From NCBI GenBank assembly GCA_037200045.1, contig JBBCHM010000001.1, forward strand, positions 806,001 to 870,000: a stretch of DNA of 64,000 bases, written 5' to 3'. Source of the DNA: Rhizomicrobium sp. Lineage in GTDB: Bacteria > Pseudomonadota > Alphaproteobacteria > Micropepsales > Micropepsaceae. The notes below the pieces were generated by a model. The model searched no databases, was not told the origin of the DNA, and saw only the letters and a list, made by a program, of their open reading frames with translations. Shown here piece by piece: positions 48,859 to 56,950 of the stretch (position 1 is the first letter of the stretch; every line of letters begins with the position of its first letter). Made by a program: the position numbers and the translations under genes.

Positions 48859-49652
48859 CGTTTCCCGTCAAGGCGGTGGTGTTCGATTGGGCCGGCACCA
48901 TGATCGATTTCGGCTGCATGGCGCCGGTCCGGGCGCTGACCGATACGTTCGCGGAGGAGGGGATGGCGCTTTCGGTCGCGGAAGCGCGCCGCGACATGGG
49001 CAAGGCCAAGCTCGACCATCTGCGGGCGCTGCTGGCCGATCCGGTCATAGCCGCACGCTGGACCGCGCTGAAGGGCCGTCCGCCGGAGCAGGGCGATATC
49101 GACCGGCTCTATGAGAAGCTGGTGCCGGCGATGACGCGCGCCGCCGCCGAGAGTTCGCTGCTGATTCCGGGCGCGGCCCGTGCCGCGGAGCAATTGCGGG
49201 CGCTGGGTGTCCGCATCGGCTCGGGCACCGGCTATACGCGCGACATGATGGCGGACATCCTGCCGCGCGCCGCGGAACAAGGTTATGCGCCGGACGTCGT
49301 GGTCTGCGCCGGCGAGACTCCAAGCGGAAGGCCGGCGCCGCTGATGACCTGGAAAGCGCTCATCGCGCTGGACGCGTGGCCGGCGCGCGCCTGCATCAAG
49401 GTGGACGACGCCCCGGTCGGTATCGAGGAAGGCCGGCAGGCGGGGTGCTGGACCGTCGGTCTGTCCGCATCGGGCAACGAAGTCGGGCTGGATCGCGACG
49501 CCTTTTTCGCCCTGCCGGCGCAGGAACGGCGCGCAAGGCTCGATACGGCCGAGTACGCGCTGCGCGCGGCGGGCGCCGATTTCGTCATCGAGGACGTGTC
49601 GCAGTTCATTCCCGTCGTGCACGAGATCGCCCGCCGGATCGCAGCGTCATGA
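48855..49652 (+). CDS. phnX: Phosphonoacetaldehyde hydrolase (phosphonatase)
   Basis: A 265-residue HAD-family enzyme that splits phosphonoacetaldehyde into acetaldehyde and phosphate. Seen: catalytic Asp in FDWAGT (D11), Schiff-base lysine K52 in MGKAKLDHL at the position of K53 in known PhnX, substrate/cap motif SGTGYTRDMM and KVDDAPVGIEEG. GTG start overlapping the previous stop (GTGA). Length is standard. It is the diagnostic gene of this operon. Confidence 0.95.
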   Translation: MTFPVKAVVFDWAGTMIDFGCMAPVRALTDTFAEEGMALSVAEARRDMGKAKLDHLRALLADPVIAARWTALKGRPPEQGDIDRLYEKLVPAMTRAAAESSLLIPGAARAAEQLRALGVRIGSGTGYTRDMMADILPRAAEQGYAPDVVVCAGETPSGRPAPLMTWKALIALDAWPARACIKVDDAPVGIEEGRQAGCWTVGLSASGNEVGLDRDAFFALPAQERRARLDTAEYALRAAGADFVIEDVSQFIPVVHEIARRIAAS

Positions 49653-50983
49653 GCCTTGCGGCCGCCTCCGGCGGAACCTCCATCCTGGAACGCCTGCGCG
49701 GCTGGCTTTCGCGGGCACCCGCCTTCGTCTTCACGCTCTATGGCGGCACGATGGCGTTCGGCGCCTATTTCGCCATGTACGCCTTCCGCAAACCCTTCGC
49801 GGCGGCCAGCTTCGCCGACGCCGCGCCGGTGCTGGTCGACTATAAGATCGCCTTGGTGATCGCCCAGGTGTTCGGCTACGCGCTGTCCAAGATCGCCGGC
49901 ATCAAGGTGGTCTCCGAGATGCCGCCGCCGCGCCGCGCCGTCGCGATCCTCGGGCTGATCGGGGCGGCCGAGGTCGCCCTGGTCCTGTTCGGCCTCATAC
50001 CCGCGCCCTGGAACATCGCCTGCCTGTTCGCCGACGGCTTGGCGCTGGGCATGATCTGGGGCCTCGTGTTCGGCTTCCTGGAGGGACGGCGCGTGTCCGA
50101 GGCGCTCGGCGCGATGCTGTGCGCCAGCTTCATCGTTTCCTCCGGCGTGGTCAAATCCGCTGGCGCGAGCGTGATGCTGCATGGCTGGGCGAACGAGTAC
50201 TGGATGCCGGCGGTGACGGGCCTGCTGTTCACGCCGCTCCTGCTGCTCTGTGTGTTCGGCCTTGCCGCCCTGCCGCCGCCGACGGCGCAGGACGAACTGC
50301 AGCGGGTGGCGCGGGCGCCGATGGACGGCGCGTCGCGGCGGGCGATGTTCGCGGCCTTCGCGCCCGGCCTGATCGCGTTGATCGTCATCTATGTTGGGCT
50401 GACGGCCTTGCGCGATTTCCGCGACAACTTCGCCGCCGAGATCTGGACCGGCCTGGGCTTTCGCAACGACGCCGAGATCTTCACGCTGTCCGAGCTGCCG
50501 GTGGCGGCGATCGTCCTGGCGACTCTCGCGCTTCTCATGTTCATCCGCGACAACCGTCGCGCCTTCCTGGCCAATCTCGCTTTGGTGGCGGTCGGCCTCG
50601 CGCTCGCCGGATTGTCTTCCGCCGCCTTTCAGGCCGGCGCGATAGGCCCGGTGACCTGGATGATCGCGCTCGGCGCCGGTCTTTATCTCGCCTACACGCC
50701 GTTCAATGCGCTGCTGTTCGACCGGTTCATTGCCGCCAGCGGGCGCACCGGCACCGCCGGGTTCCTGATCTACGTCGCCGATGGCTGCGGCTATCTGAGT
50801 TCGGTCATCCTGCTGGTCTTCTACAATTTCGTCGGCGTGCGCATTCCGTGGGTCCCGTTTCTTTGCAACATTTCCTATGTCGCGGCCCTGGCCGGGCTCG
50901 TGTTGATCGTCGGCGCGGCGATCTATTTCCGCCGGCATCTCGTGGCGGAGGTCCGCTCCGCGGACGGCCCCGCTAAGGCGTAG
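49649..50983 (+). CDS. DUF5690-type multi-pass membrane protein, candidate phosphonate transporter
   Basis: A 444-residue inner-membrane protein with about 10-12 hydrophobic helices and an MFS-like early motif (TLYGGTMAFGAYFAMYAFRK). I recognise it as the DUF5690 family from overall sequence; it has no proven function that I know of. The start overlaps the phnX stop (ATGA), so it is co-translated with phosphonate breakdown genes and no other transporter is in the operon, which suggests uptake of the aminophosphonate. It overlaps the end of the convergent LysR gene by 11 nt. Confidence 0.85.
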   Translation: MSLAAASGGTSILERLRGWLSRAPAFVFTLYGGTMAFGAYFAMYAFRKPFAAASFADAAPVLVDYKIALVIAQVFGYALSKIAGIKVVSEMPPPRRAVAILGLIGAAEVALVLFGLIPAPWNIACLFADGLALGMIWGLVFGFLEGRRVSEALGAMLCASFIVSSGVVKSAGASVMLHGWANEYWMPAVTGLLFTPLLLLCVFGLAALPPPTAQDELQRVARAPMDGASRRAMFAAFAPGLIALIVIYVGLTALRDFRDNFAAEIWTGLGFRNDAEIFTLSELPVAAIVLATLALLMFIRDNRRAFLANLALVAVGLALAGLSSAAFQAGAIGPVTWMIALGAGLYLAYTPFNALLFDRFIAASGRTGTAGFLIYVADGCGYLSSVILLVFYNFVGVRIPWVPFLCNISYVAALAGLVLIVGAAIYFRRHLVAEVRSADGPAKA

Positions 50984-51941
50984 GCTCCAGCAATCTGTCG
51001 GCGGCTTTTCTGACGGGGCGCGGCACCGCATCGGCGCTGACCGGGCGGATCGGCAAGGGACTCATGGCGCGAAGCCCGGCGGCGGCCTCCACCACCGAAC
51101 ACAACAGCGGCGTCCGCCTTCTTTCGTTGAGGCAAACGACGTAGCCGGTGAGGCGGGACGGGCCGACATCGACGTCCAGGGGCAAAAGACTGATCCGGTT
51201 GTCCGGGGGACAGTCGAGCGAGAAGAAGATGCTGACGCCCAGCCCGATCGCGACGCCCTCGCGGATCGTCTCGCGCGTATGCAGTTCCATCACCTCTATC
51301 GGCGCGATGTCGAAGGCCTGCAGGAGTTCTTCCATGGCCATGCGGGTCCGCGATGTCGTCTCGCGCACCAGCAGACGCTCCTGCGCCAGCGCGGCGAGCG
51401 GGAAGACCGGCTGCTTCGCCAGCGGATGGTCCTTTGGCACCGCCATTACAAGTTTGTCACTGAACAGCGGCTCATAGGCGAAGGCGTTGTCGCCCGGCGG
51501 ATCGCTGACTATGCCGACATCGATCTGCCTGTCTTTCAGCCAGGAAAATGTTTCCACGGCATTGCCGATGCGTACACGTATGGCGATCGCCGAATTCCGG
51601 GCGCGAATTGCGGCCGCTAGCCGCACGGCGAAAAAGGGCGAATCCGATCCGAGGCGCAGATCCGCTGTCACGCGTCCTTCAGGATCGCGCAGCAGGTCGT
51701 CGATGTCCTGCGAGGCCACGAACAGCTTGCGGGTCAGGTCGAACAATTGCTGACCGAAGGCGGTCAGCCGGAGCGGCGGCTTGCGGCCGTCGAACAGCGC
51801 GGCCTGATGCCGCCCTTCGAGCGCCTTAAGCTGTTGGGACAGTGTCGGTTGCGCCACGTTCAGCCGCCGCGCCGCGCGACTGATGCTGCCTTCGGTCGCG
51901 ATCACGTGAAATGCGCGCAAATGCTGGTGGTTCACGCCCAC
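50973..51941 (-). CDS. LysR-family transcriptional regulator
   Basis: 322 residues. N-terminal helix-turn-helix (HLRAFHVIATEGSISRAARR, NVAQPTLSQQLKAL) and a LysR substrate-binding domain (DVGIVSDPPG, GVAIGLGVSIFF). LysR regulators with this type of N-terminus accompany aminoethylphosphonate operons, so it probably activates the convergent operon it touches; TonB receptor 2, across the 254-nt gap with a LysR-type dyad, is the other candidate. GTG start at 51941; a second GTG two codons later is possible. Confidence 0.9.
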   Translation of the reverse strand: MGVNHQHLRAFHVIATEGSISRAARRLNVAQPTLSQQLKALEGRHQAALFDGRKPPLRLTAFGQQLFDLTRKLFVASQDIDDLLRDPEGRVTADLRLGSDSPFFAVRLAAAIRARNSAIAIRVRIGNAVETFSWLKDRQIDVGIVSDPPGDNAFAYEPLFSDKLVMAVPKDHPLAKQPVFPLAALAQERLLVRETTSRTRMAMEELLQAFDIAPIEVMELHTRETIREGVAIGLGVSIFFSLDCPPDNRISLLPLDVDVGPSRLTGYVVCLNERRRTPLLCSVVEAAAGLRAMSPLPIRPVSADAVPRPVRKAADRLLEPTP

Positions 51942-52018
51942 GCGTCGACCGTCCCGCGGTTCATCGAATAACGAAACACCCTATGCGCCGAAGCCAACGA
52001 ATTTATGACGCGCAACGC

Positions 52019-52039
52019 GCCATAGGATTCTTCTATGGC
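52019..52039. promoter_or_regulatory. Candidate LysR binding site (T-N11-A dyad)
   Basis: GCCATAG and CTATGGC form perfect 7-bp arms around a 7-nt spacer, containing TAG-N7-CTA, the T-N11-A pattern of LysR boxes. It lies 78 nt upstream of the LysR start and 157 nt upstream of TonB receptor 2, the place expected for control of divergent genes. I did not find the same dyad before the phosphonate operon. Confidence 0.55.
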
Positions 52040-52195
52040 ACGCATTCAAGCGAAGTATTGGCCGCTCCCGCTTCGTCGGAGGCATGTATCGCTGCATCGC
52101 ACCAAGCAAGGACCGCATCCCAGCAAATGTCCGGTCGGTGGGCTGTTTGGTGCTTCCTTGGGCAGTCCTGTCATCGATTTTCGGGGGTTAAATTC

Positions 52196-54868
52196 ATGAA
52201 AGCCAGTTACAAGTTTTCCTGTGCCGTGGCGGCCCTGCTGAGCGGGTGTGGCGCCGCTCTCGCCGCCACCGACACGAACACCCAGCCCGGCGGAATCGAG
52301 ACGGTCGTCGTGACGGCCGAGCGCCGTTCGCAAAGCGTGCAGGATGTGCCCTCGACCATCCAGGCCTTCACGGGACACGATCTGGCCGATCTCAACGTCT
52401 TCAACGTCCAGGAGCTTCTGCGCTACACGCCCAACGTCACTTACGGAAACAACGGCCCGGGCCAGGGCGAAATCATCATGCGCGGCCTGAGCAACGGCTT
52501 CCGCGGCAACCAGTCCAGCGGCACGATCGGAAACTTCCCGAACGTCGCGATCTACCTGGACGACCAGTCGATGCAGTTCCCGGCGCGCAACGTGGACATC
52601 TACATGGTGGACATGGACCGCATCGAAGTGCTCGAAGGCCCGCAAGGCACGCTGTTCGGCGGCGGCGCCGAGGCCGGCGCCATCCGCTACATCACCAAGA
52701 AGCCGGTGCTCGACACGTTCGAAGGCAAGGCCGAAGCGGGCTACGGCTTCACCGCCGAGGGCGCCGACAATTCGAGCGCGAACATCACGCTTAACGTGCC
52801 GATCATCGACGGCAAGCTGGCGGTGCGCGCATCGATCTATGACGAGCGCCAGGGCGGCTATATCGACAACGTGCCCAGCACCTTCACGCGCTCCAACGAG
52901 GATCTCGGCAACTTCTATTTCAACATCCATCCCGCCGGCGGCGTCTGCCCCAACGGCCAAGCGCCCGGTCTGGCGACGGGCTTGTGCACGCTGCCGCTTG
53001 CCCAGGCGCCCCAGGCCAACAATCAGTCGGTCGTGGGCAAGGACTTCAATCCGACGACCTATAGCGGCGGGCGCATCTCGGCGCTGTATCAGATCAGCGA
53101 CGACTGGGACGTCCTGATCGGCGAAAGCCTGGAGAACCTGGAGACGGACGGCCTGTCGGTCGAATATCCGACCGGCTCCGACTTCCAGAAGCTCCAGCCG
53201 CTGCAGGTCACGTCCTTCGCGCCGTCCTTCAACAAGGACCGCTACTCCAACACCTCCTGGACCGTGAACGGCAAGATCGCGGATCTCAAAGTCGTCTACA
53301 CCGGCGGCTATACGGACCGGCACATCAAGGAGCAGATGGACTACACCAACTACTCCCGGTCCGGCGGCGGCATGTACTATCAGTGCGTCGGCGGCAGCAC
53401 GGGCTGGGGCGCCGGCGCTCCGAGCTGCTATTCGCCCATCGGCTATTGGCAGGACACGATCGACAGCACGCATCTGAGCAACGAATTCCGCGTCAGCACG
53501 CCGGACGACTGGCGCCTGCGCGTCATCGCCGGCGCGTATTTCGAGCAGTTCCGCATCTACGACGACATGAACTTCAACTATAAGACGATCCCGGCGTGCA
53601 ATCCGGCCCAGCTCACCGCCGCGCTCGCCGGCGGACCGGTCTGCGCCGCCGACGTGCGCACGGCGCCGGGCTCCACCGCCAACTTCCCCGGCATCCGCAG
53701 CGACGCCACCGCGTTCGGCGAGGATACGCAGCGCGGCTACGACCAGACGGCATTCTTCGCGTCGGCCGATTACGACATCATCCCCGACACGCTCACCGTC
53801 ACCGCCGGCACCCGCTGGTACGAGTACCGCGAGTTCGAAGTGGGCTCGCAATACGGCACCGGCACCGGCTGCATGAACGTGCCGAACGGCGCCTGCAGCG
53901 GCGGGCTCGTCAACATCGACGCCGCGCACGACAAGAAGACCTATGCGGGCTTCAAGAGCCGGGGCAACGTGACCTGGCACATCACGCCCGACATCATGGC
54001 GTATTACACCTTCTCGCAGGGCTTCCGTCCCGGCGCGTTCAACCGCTCCGTCAGCAACGTGGCGCCGGGCCCCGGCGGCATCCCGCAGTTCACCAAGCCC
54101 AATGGCTACGGCCCCGACTCCCTGCAGAACCAGGAAATCGGCGTGAAGGGCACGTTCCTGGACAACCGCCTGCAGGTGAACCTGTCGGCCTACCTGATGC
54201 AGTGGAACAACGTGCAGTTCCTCTTCTTCAACCCGCCCTATCTCGGCAACACGACCTTCGGCATCAACGGCCCGGACTATCACGTGAAAGGCCTCGAAGG
54301 TCAGGTCGAGGCGCTGATCACCGACGGGCTGACCGTCGAGGGCTCGGGCTCCTACAACGACGACACGCAGGCCGGTTCGCCCTGCCTGGTGGCCAACAAT
54401 CCCGCCTCGCCGACCTTCGGAAACTGCATCACGCAGATCATCCCGAAGGGCGGGGCGACGCTGCAGCCCTTCGTCAATCCGTTCGGCGCGCCGGGCACCG
54501 TTCCCGCCTTCTCGCCGAAATACCAGGGCAATATCCGCTTCCGCTACGACTGGAAGGCGTGGACCTACGACATGTTCGCGATGGTCGGCGCCAGCTACAC
54601 CGGCAGCATGTACAACCAGCCGGCGACCTACACCTCCGGCGTCGGCGTCGTCGTGCCGAACACGACGTTCCTGCGCTATCTGCAGCCGGCCTTCACGACC
54701 TTCGACGCGTCGATCGGCATCTCGATGGACAAGTGGTACGCGCAGATCTTCGGCCAGAACCTGGGCGACGACCACTCCAGCACGTTCACCTCGTCGGCGC
54801 AGTTCATCAAGGCCGAAACCCCGCTGCGTCCGCGGGTGGTCGGTCTGAAGCTCGGCTATAATTTCTGA
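52196..54868 (+). CDS. TonB-dependent receptor (second copy)
   Basis: An 890-residue outer-membrane receptor. Signal peptide about 1-24; TonB-box-like ETVVVTAERRSQSVQDVP; plug with LLRYTPNVTYG, IIMRGLSNGF, VLEGPQGTLFGGGAEAGAIR; then a barrel ending KLGYNF. It belongs to the FecA/fyuA-like group with VTAERR, distinct from the GlcNAc receptor. GGGGG lies before the ATG at 52196. Its substrate is unknown. It is divergent from LysR and followed by a terminator and a TPR-sulfotransferase. Confidence 0.93.
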   Translation: MKASYKFSCAVAALLSGCGAALAATDTNTQPGGIETVVVTAERRSQSVQDVPSTIQAFTGHDLADLNVFNVQELLRYTPNVTYGNNGPGQGEIIMRGLSNGFRGNQSSGTIGNFPNVAIYLDDQSMQFPARNVDIYMVDMDRIEVLEGPQGTLFGGGAEAGAIRYITKKPVLDTFEGKAEAGYGFTAEGADNSSANITLNVPIIDGKLAVRASIYDERQGGYIDNVPSTFTRSNEDLGNFYFNIHPAGGVCPNGQAPGLATGLCTLPLAQAPQANNQSVVGKDFNPTTYSGGRISALYQISDDWDVLIGESLENLETDGLSVEYPTGSDFQKLQPLQVTSFAPSFNKDRYSNTSWTVNGKIADLKVVYTGGYTDRHIKEQMDYTNYSRSGGGMYYQCVGGSTGWGAGAPSCYSPIGYWQDTIDSTHLSNEFRVSTPDDWRLRVIAGAYFEQFRIYDDMNFNYKTIPACNPAQLTAALAGGPVCAADVRTAPGSTANFPGIRSDATAFGEDTQRGYDQTAFFASADYDIIPDTLTVTAGTRWYEYREFEVGSQYGTGTGCMNVPNGACSGGLVNIDAAHDKKTYAGFKSRGNVTWHITPDIMAYYTFSQGFRPGAFNRSVSNVAPGPGGIPQFTKPNGYGPDSLQNQEIGVKGTFLDNRLQVNLSAYLMQWNNVQFLFFNPPYLGNTTFGINGPDYHVKGLEGQVEALITDGLTVEGSGSYNDDTQAGSPCLVANNPASPTFGNCITQIIPKGGATLQPFVNPFGAPGTVPAFSPKYQGNIRFRYDWKAWTYDMFAMVGASYTGSMYNQPATYTSGVGVVVPNTTFLRYLQPAFTTFDASIGISMDKWYAQIFGQNLGDDHSSTFTSSAQFIKAETPLRPRVVGLKLGYNF

Positions 54869-54889
54869 CGCGCATTTCCTGCTAGAGTG

Positions 54890-54921
54890 ATAGGCGGACG
54901 GCGACGTCCGCCTATTTTTTT
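54890..54921 (+). terminator. Intrinsic terminator after TonB receptor 2
   Basis: Perfect 10-bp stem ATAGGCGGAC / GTCCGCCTAT (54890-54899, 54906-54915), 6-nt loop, then six T. It lies 22 nt after the receptor stop and 12 nt before the sulfotransferase ATG, repeating the arrangement at 17727-17762. Confidence 0.9.
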
Positions 54922-54933
54922 GCCACCGGACCC

Positions 54934-56946
54934 ATGGAACCTGCCGCCACCCTCGCACCTTTGCCGTCGACGGAAAAAAGCGTCCGCCGCCTGCGCGAAT
55001 GGCAGAAGGCCGGGCGGCATGAGGATGCGCTGCGCGAGGCGCAGGCGCTTCTTCTCGAATTGCCGGAAAACCGGGACCTGCTCCTGATTGCAGCCGTCAG
55101 TCTGCGGCACCTCAAGCGCGTCCCCGAGGCGCTGACGATGCTCGAGCGCCTGGAGGGGTTTCAGCCGCGGTTCAGCCGCATGCACCAGGAGCGCGGCCTC
55201 TGTTTCGTCGCCCAAAAGGACGCGCCGCGCGCGATCGAAGCGCTGTTGCGCGCGGTGAACGTCAATCCGGCCCTTCCGGCGGCTTGGAGCATGCTGGAGG
55301 GCCTGTACCGGCTCGTCGGCGACACGCGGAACGTCGCCACGGCCGCCGCCCATGTCGCCACGCTGAAAAATCTTCCGCCGGATGTGGTGACCGCGACATC
55401 GCTGTTCTCCGACGGCGATCTGGCGCCGGCCGAGGCGATCGTCCGCGCCTTTCTCCTGACGCATGGCGATCATCCCGAGGCGATGCGGCTGCTGGCCAGG
55501 ATCGGCGTCGCCCGCGACGTTCTCGACGATGCCGAACTGCTGCTCGCGGCCGTCCTGACGCTCGCGCCCGATCACCGCGGGGCGCGCTACGATTACGCCG
55601 ACACCTTGGTGAAGCGGCACAAATACCGCGAAGCCCGCGAGCAGATCGACGCGCTGCTGAATCTGGACCCGCGCCACCCGGACTATCGCTCGCTCGCCGC
55701 CACGGTGGCCGTCGGCCTGGGCGAGCAGGACAAGGCGATCGCGCTTTATCGCGGCCTGCTTGCCGATATTCCGGGATCGCCCGATCTCAATCTATGGCTC
55801 GCGCATGCGTTGAAGACCGTCGGCCAAGTCCCCGAAGCCATCGACGCCTATCGCGCCGCGGCTGCTGCGCGTCCGGATTTCGGCGATGCCTATTGGAGCT
55901 TGGCGAATCTCAAGACCTACCGCTTCGGCGATGACGAGATCGCGCGGATGCGTGCCGCCGAGGCGGCGCCCGCGACGGCGCCGGTCGACCGCTATCATCT
56001 GTGTTTCGCCCTGGGCAAGGCGCTGGAAGACCGCGGCGCCTTCGCCGAGTCCTGGCGGTTCTATGAAAAGGGCAATGCGCTGAAACGCGCCGAGAGCCGC
56101 TACCGTCCCGAGATCATCGAGACCAACACCGCCCGGCAGATCGCGGTCTGCACGCGCGATTTTTTCCGTCGCCGCGACGGATGGGGCGTTGCCGATCGCG
56201 ACCCGATCTTTATCTTGGGACTTCCGCGTTCCGGCTCGACGCTGATCGAGCAGATCCTCGCCTCGCATTCGGAGGTGGAAGGAACCGAAGAGCTCGCGGA
56301 CATCCAGCGGATCGTCCTCGACATCCAGGGCCGCGATCCGGACCTCGACAATCCGCGCTATCCCGGCGCGCTCACCGACATGACGGCGGACGGCTTTCGG
56401 CACCTCGGCGAGAAATACCTCGCGGATACGCGCGTGCATCGCACCGGCAAGGCCTTCTTCATCGACAAGATGCCGAATAATTTCCGGCATATCGGCCTGA
56501 TTCATCTGATGCTGCCGAACGCCCGCATCATCGATGCGCGGCGCGATCCGATGTCCTGCTGCTTCAGCAACCTCAAGCAGCTTTTCGCCAACGGACAGGA
56601 ATTCACCTACAGCATCGACGATATCGCGCGCTATTACCGCACCTATCTCGACCTGATGCAGCACTGGGACGCGGTGCTGCCGGGGCGGATTCTGCGAGTG
56701 CAGCACGAGGATATGGTCGCGGACCTCGAAGGCGGCGTGCGCCGTCTCCTGGATCATTGCGGCCTCGCCTTCGAACAGGCCTGCGTCGATTTCCACAAGA
56801 CCCGCCGCAGCGTCCGCACGCCGAGCTCCGAGCAGGTCCGCCGGCCGATCTTCCGAGACGGGCTGGAACAGTGGAAGGCCTACGAGCCCTGGCTCGGCCC
56901 GCTGAAGGCCGCGCTCGGTGACGCGCTGGTCCGCTACCGGGGCTGA
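54934..56946 (+). CDS. TPR-repeat sulfotransferase family protein (second copy)
   Basis: 670 residues. The first 370 are TPR repeats (REWQKAGRHEDALREAQALL, AWSMLEGLYRLVGDTRNVAT, LWLAHALKTVGQVPEAIDAY); the rest is a sulfotransferase domain with PAPS 5'-loop LGLPRSGSTLIEQ, 3'-site IDARRDPMSCCFSN and the family segment KMPNNFRHIGLIHLMLPNA. The GNALKR motif before the catalytic domain is shared with the copy at 24059. No signal peptide. A strong terminator sits between it and TonB receptor 2, so expression needs read-through or a promoter within the receptor gene. The acceptor is unknown. Confidence 0.9.
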   Translation: MEPAATLAPLPSTEKSVRRLREWQKAGRHEDALREAQALLLELPENRDLLLIAAVSLRHLKRVPEALTMLERLEGFQPRFSRMHQERGLCFVAQKDAPRAIEALLRAVNVNPALPAAWSMLEGLYRLVGDTRNVATAAAHVATLKNLPPDVVTATSLFSDGDLAPAEAIVRAFLLTHGDHPEAMRLLARIGVARDVLDDAELLLAAVLTLAPDHRGARYDYADTLVKRHKYREAREQIDALLNLDPRHPDYRSLAATVAVGLGEQDKAIALYRGLLADIPGSPDLNLWLAHALKTVGQVPEAIDAYRAAAAARPDFGDAYWSLANLKTYRFGDDEIARMRAAEAAPATAPVDRYHLCFALGKALEDRGAFAESWRFYEKGNALKRAESRYRPEIIETNTARQIAVCTRDFFRRRDGWGVADRDPIFILGLPRSGSTLIEQILASHSEVEGTEELADIQRIVLDIQGRDPDLDNPRYPGALTDMTADGFRHLGEKYLADTRVHRTGKAFFIDKMPNNFRHIGLIHLMLPNARIIDARRDPMSCCFSNLKQLFANGQEFTYSIDDIARYYRTYLDLMQHWDAVLPGRILRVQHEDMVADLEGGVRRLLDHCGLAFEQACVDFHKTRRSVRTPSSEQVRRPIFRDGLEQWKAYEPWLGPLKAALGDALVRYRG

Positions 56947-56950
56947 CCGG

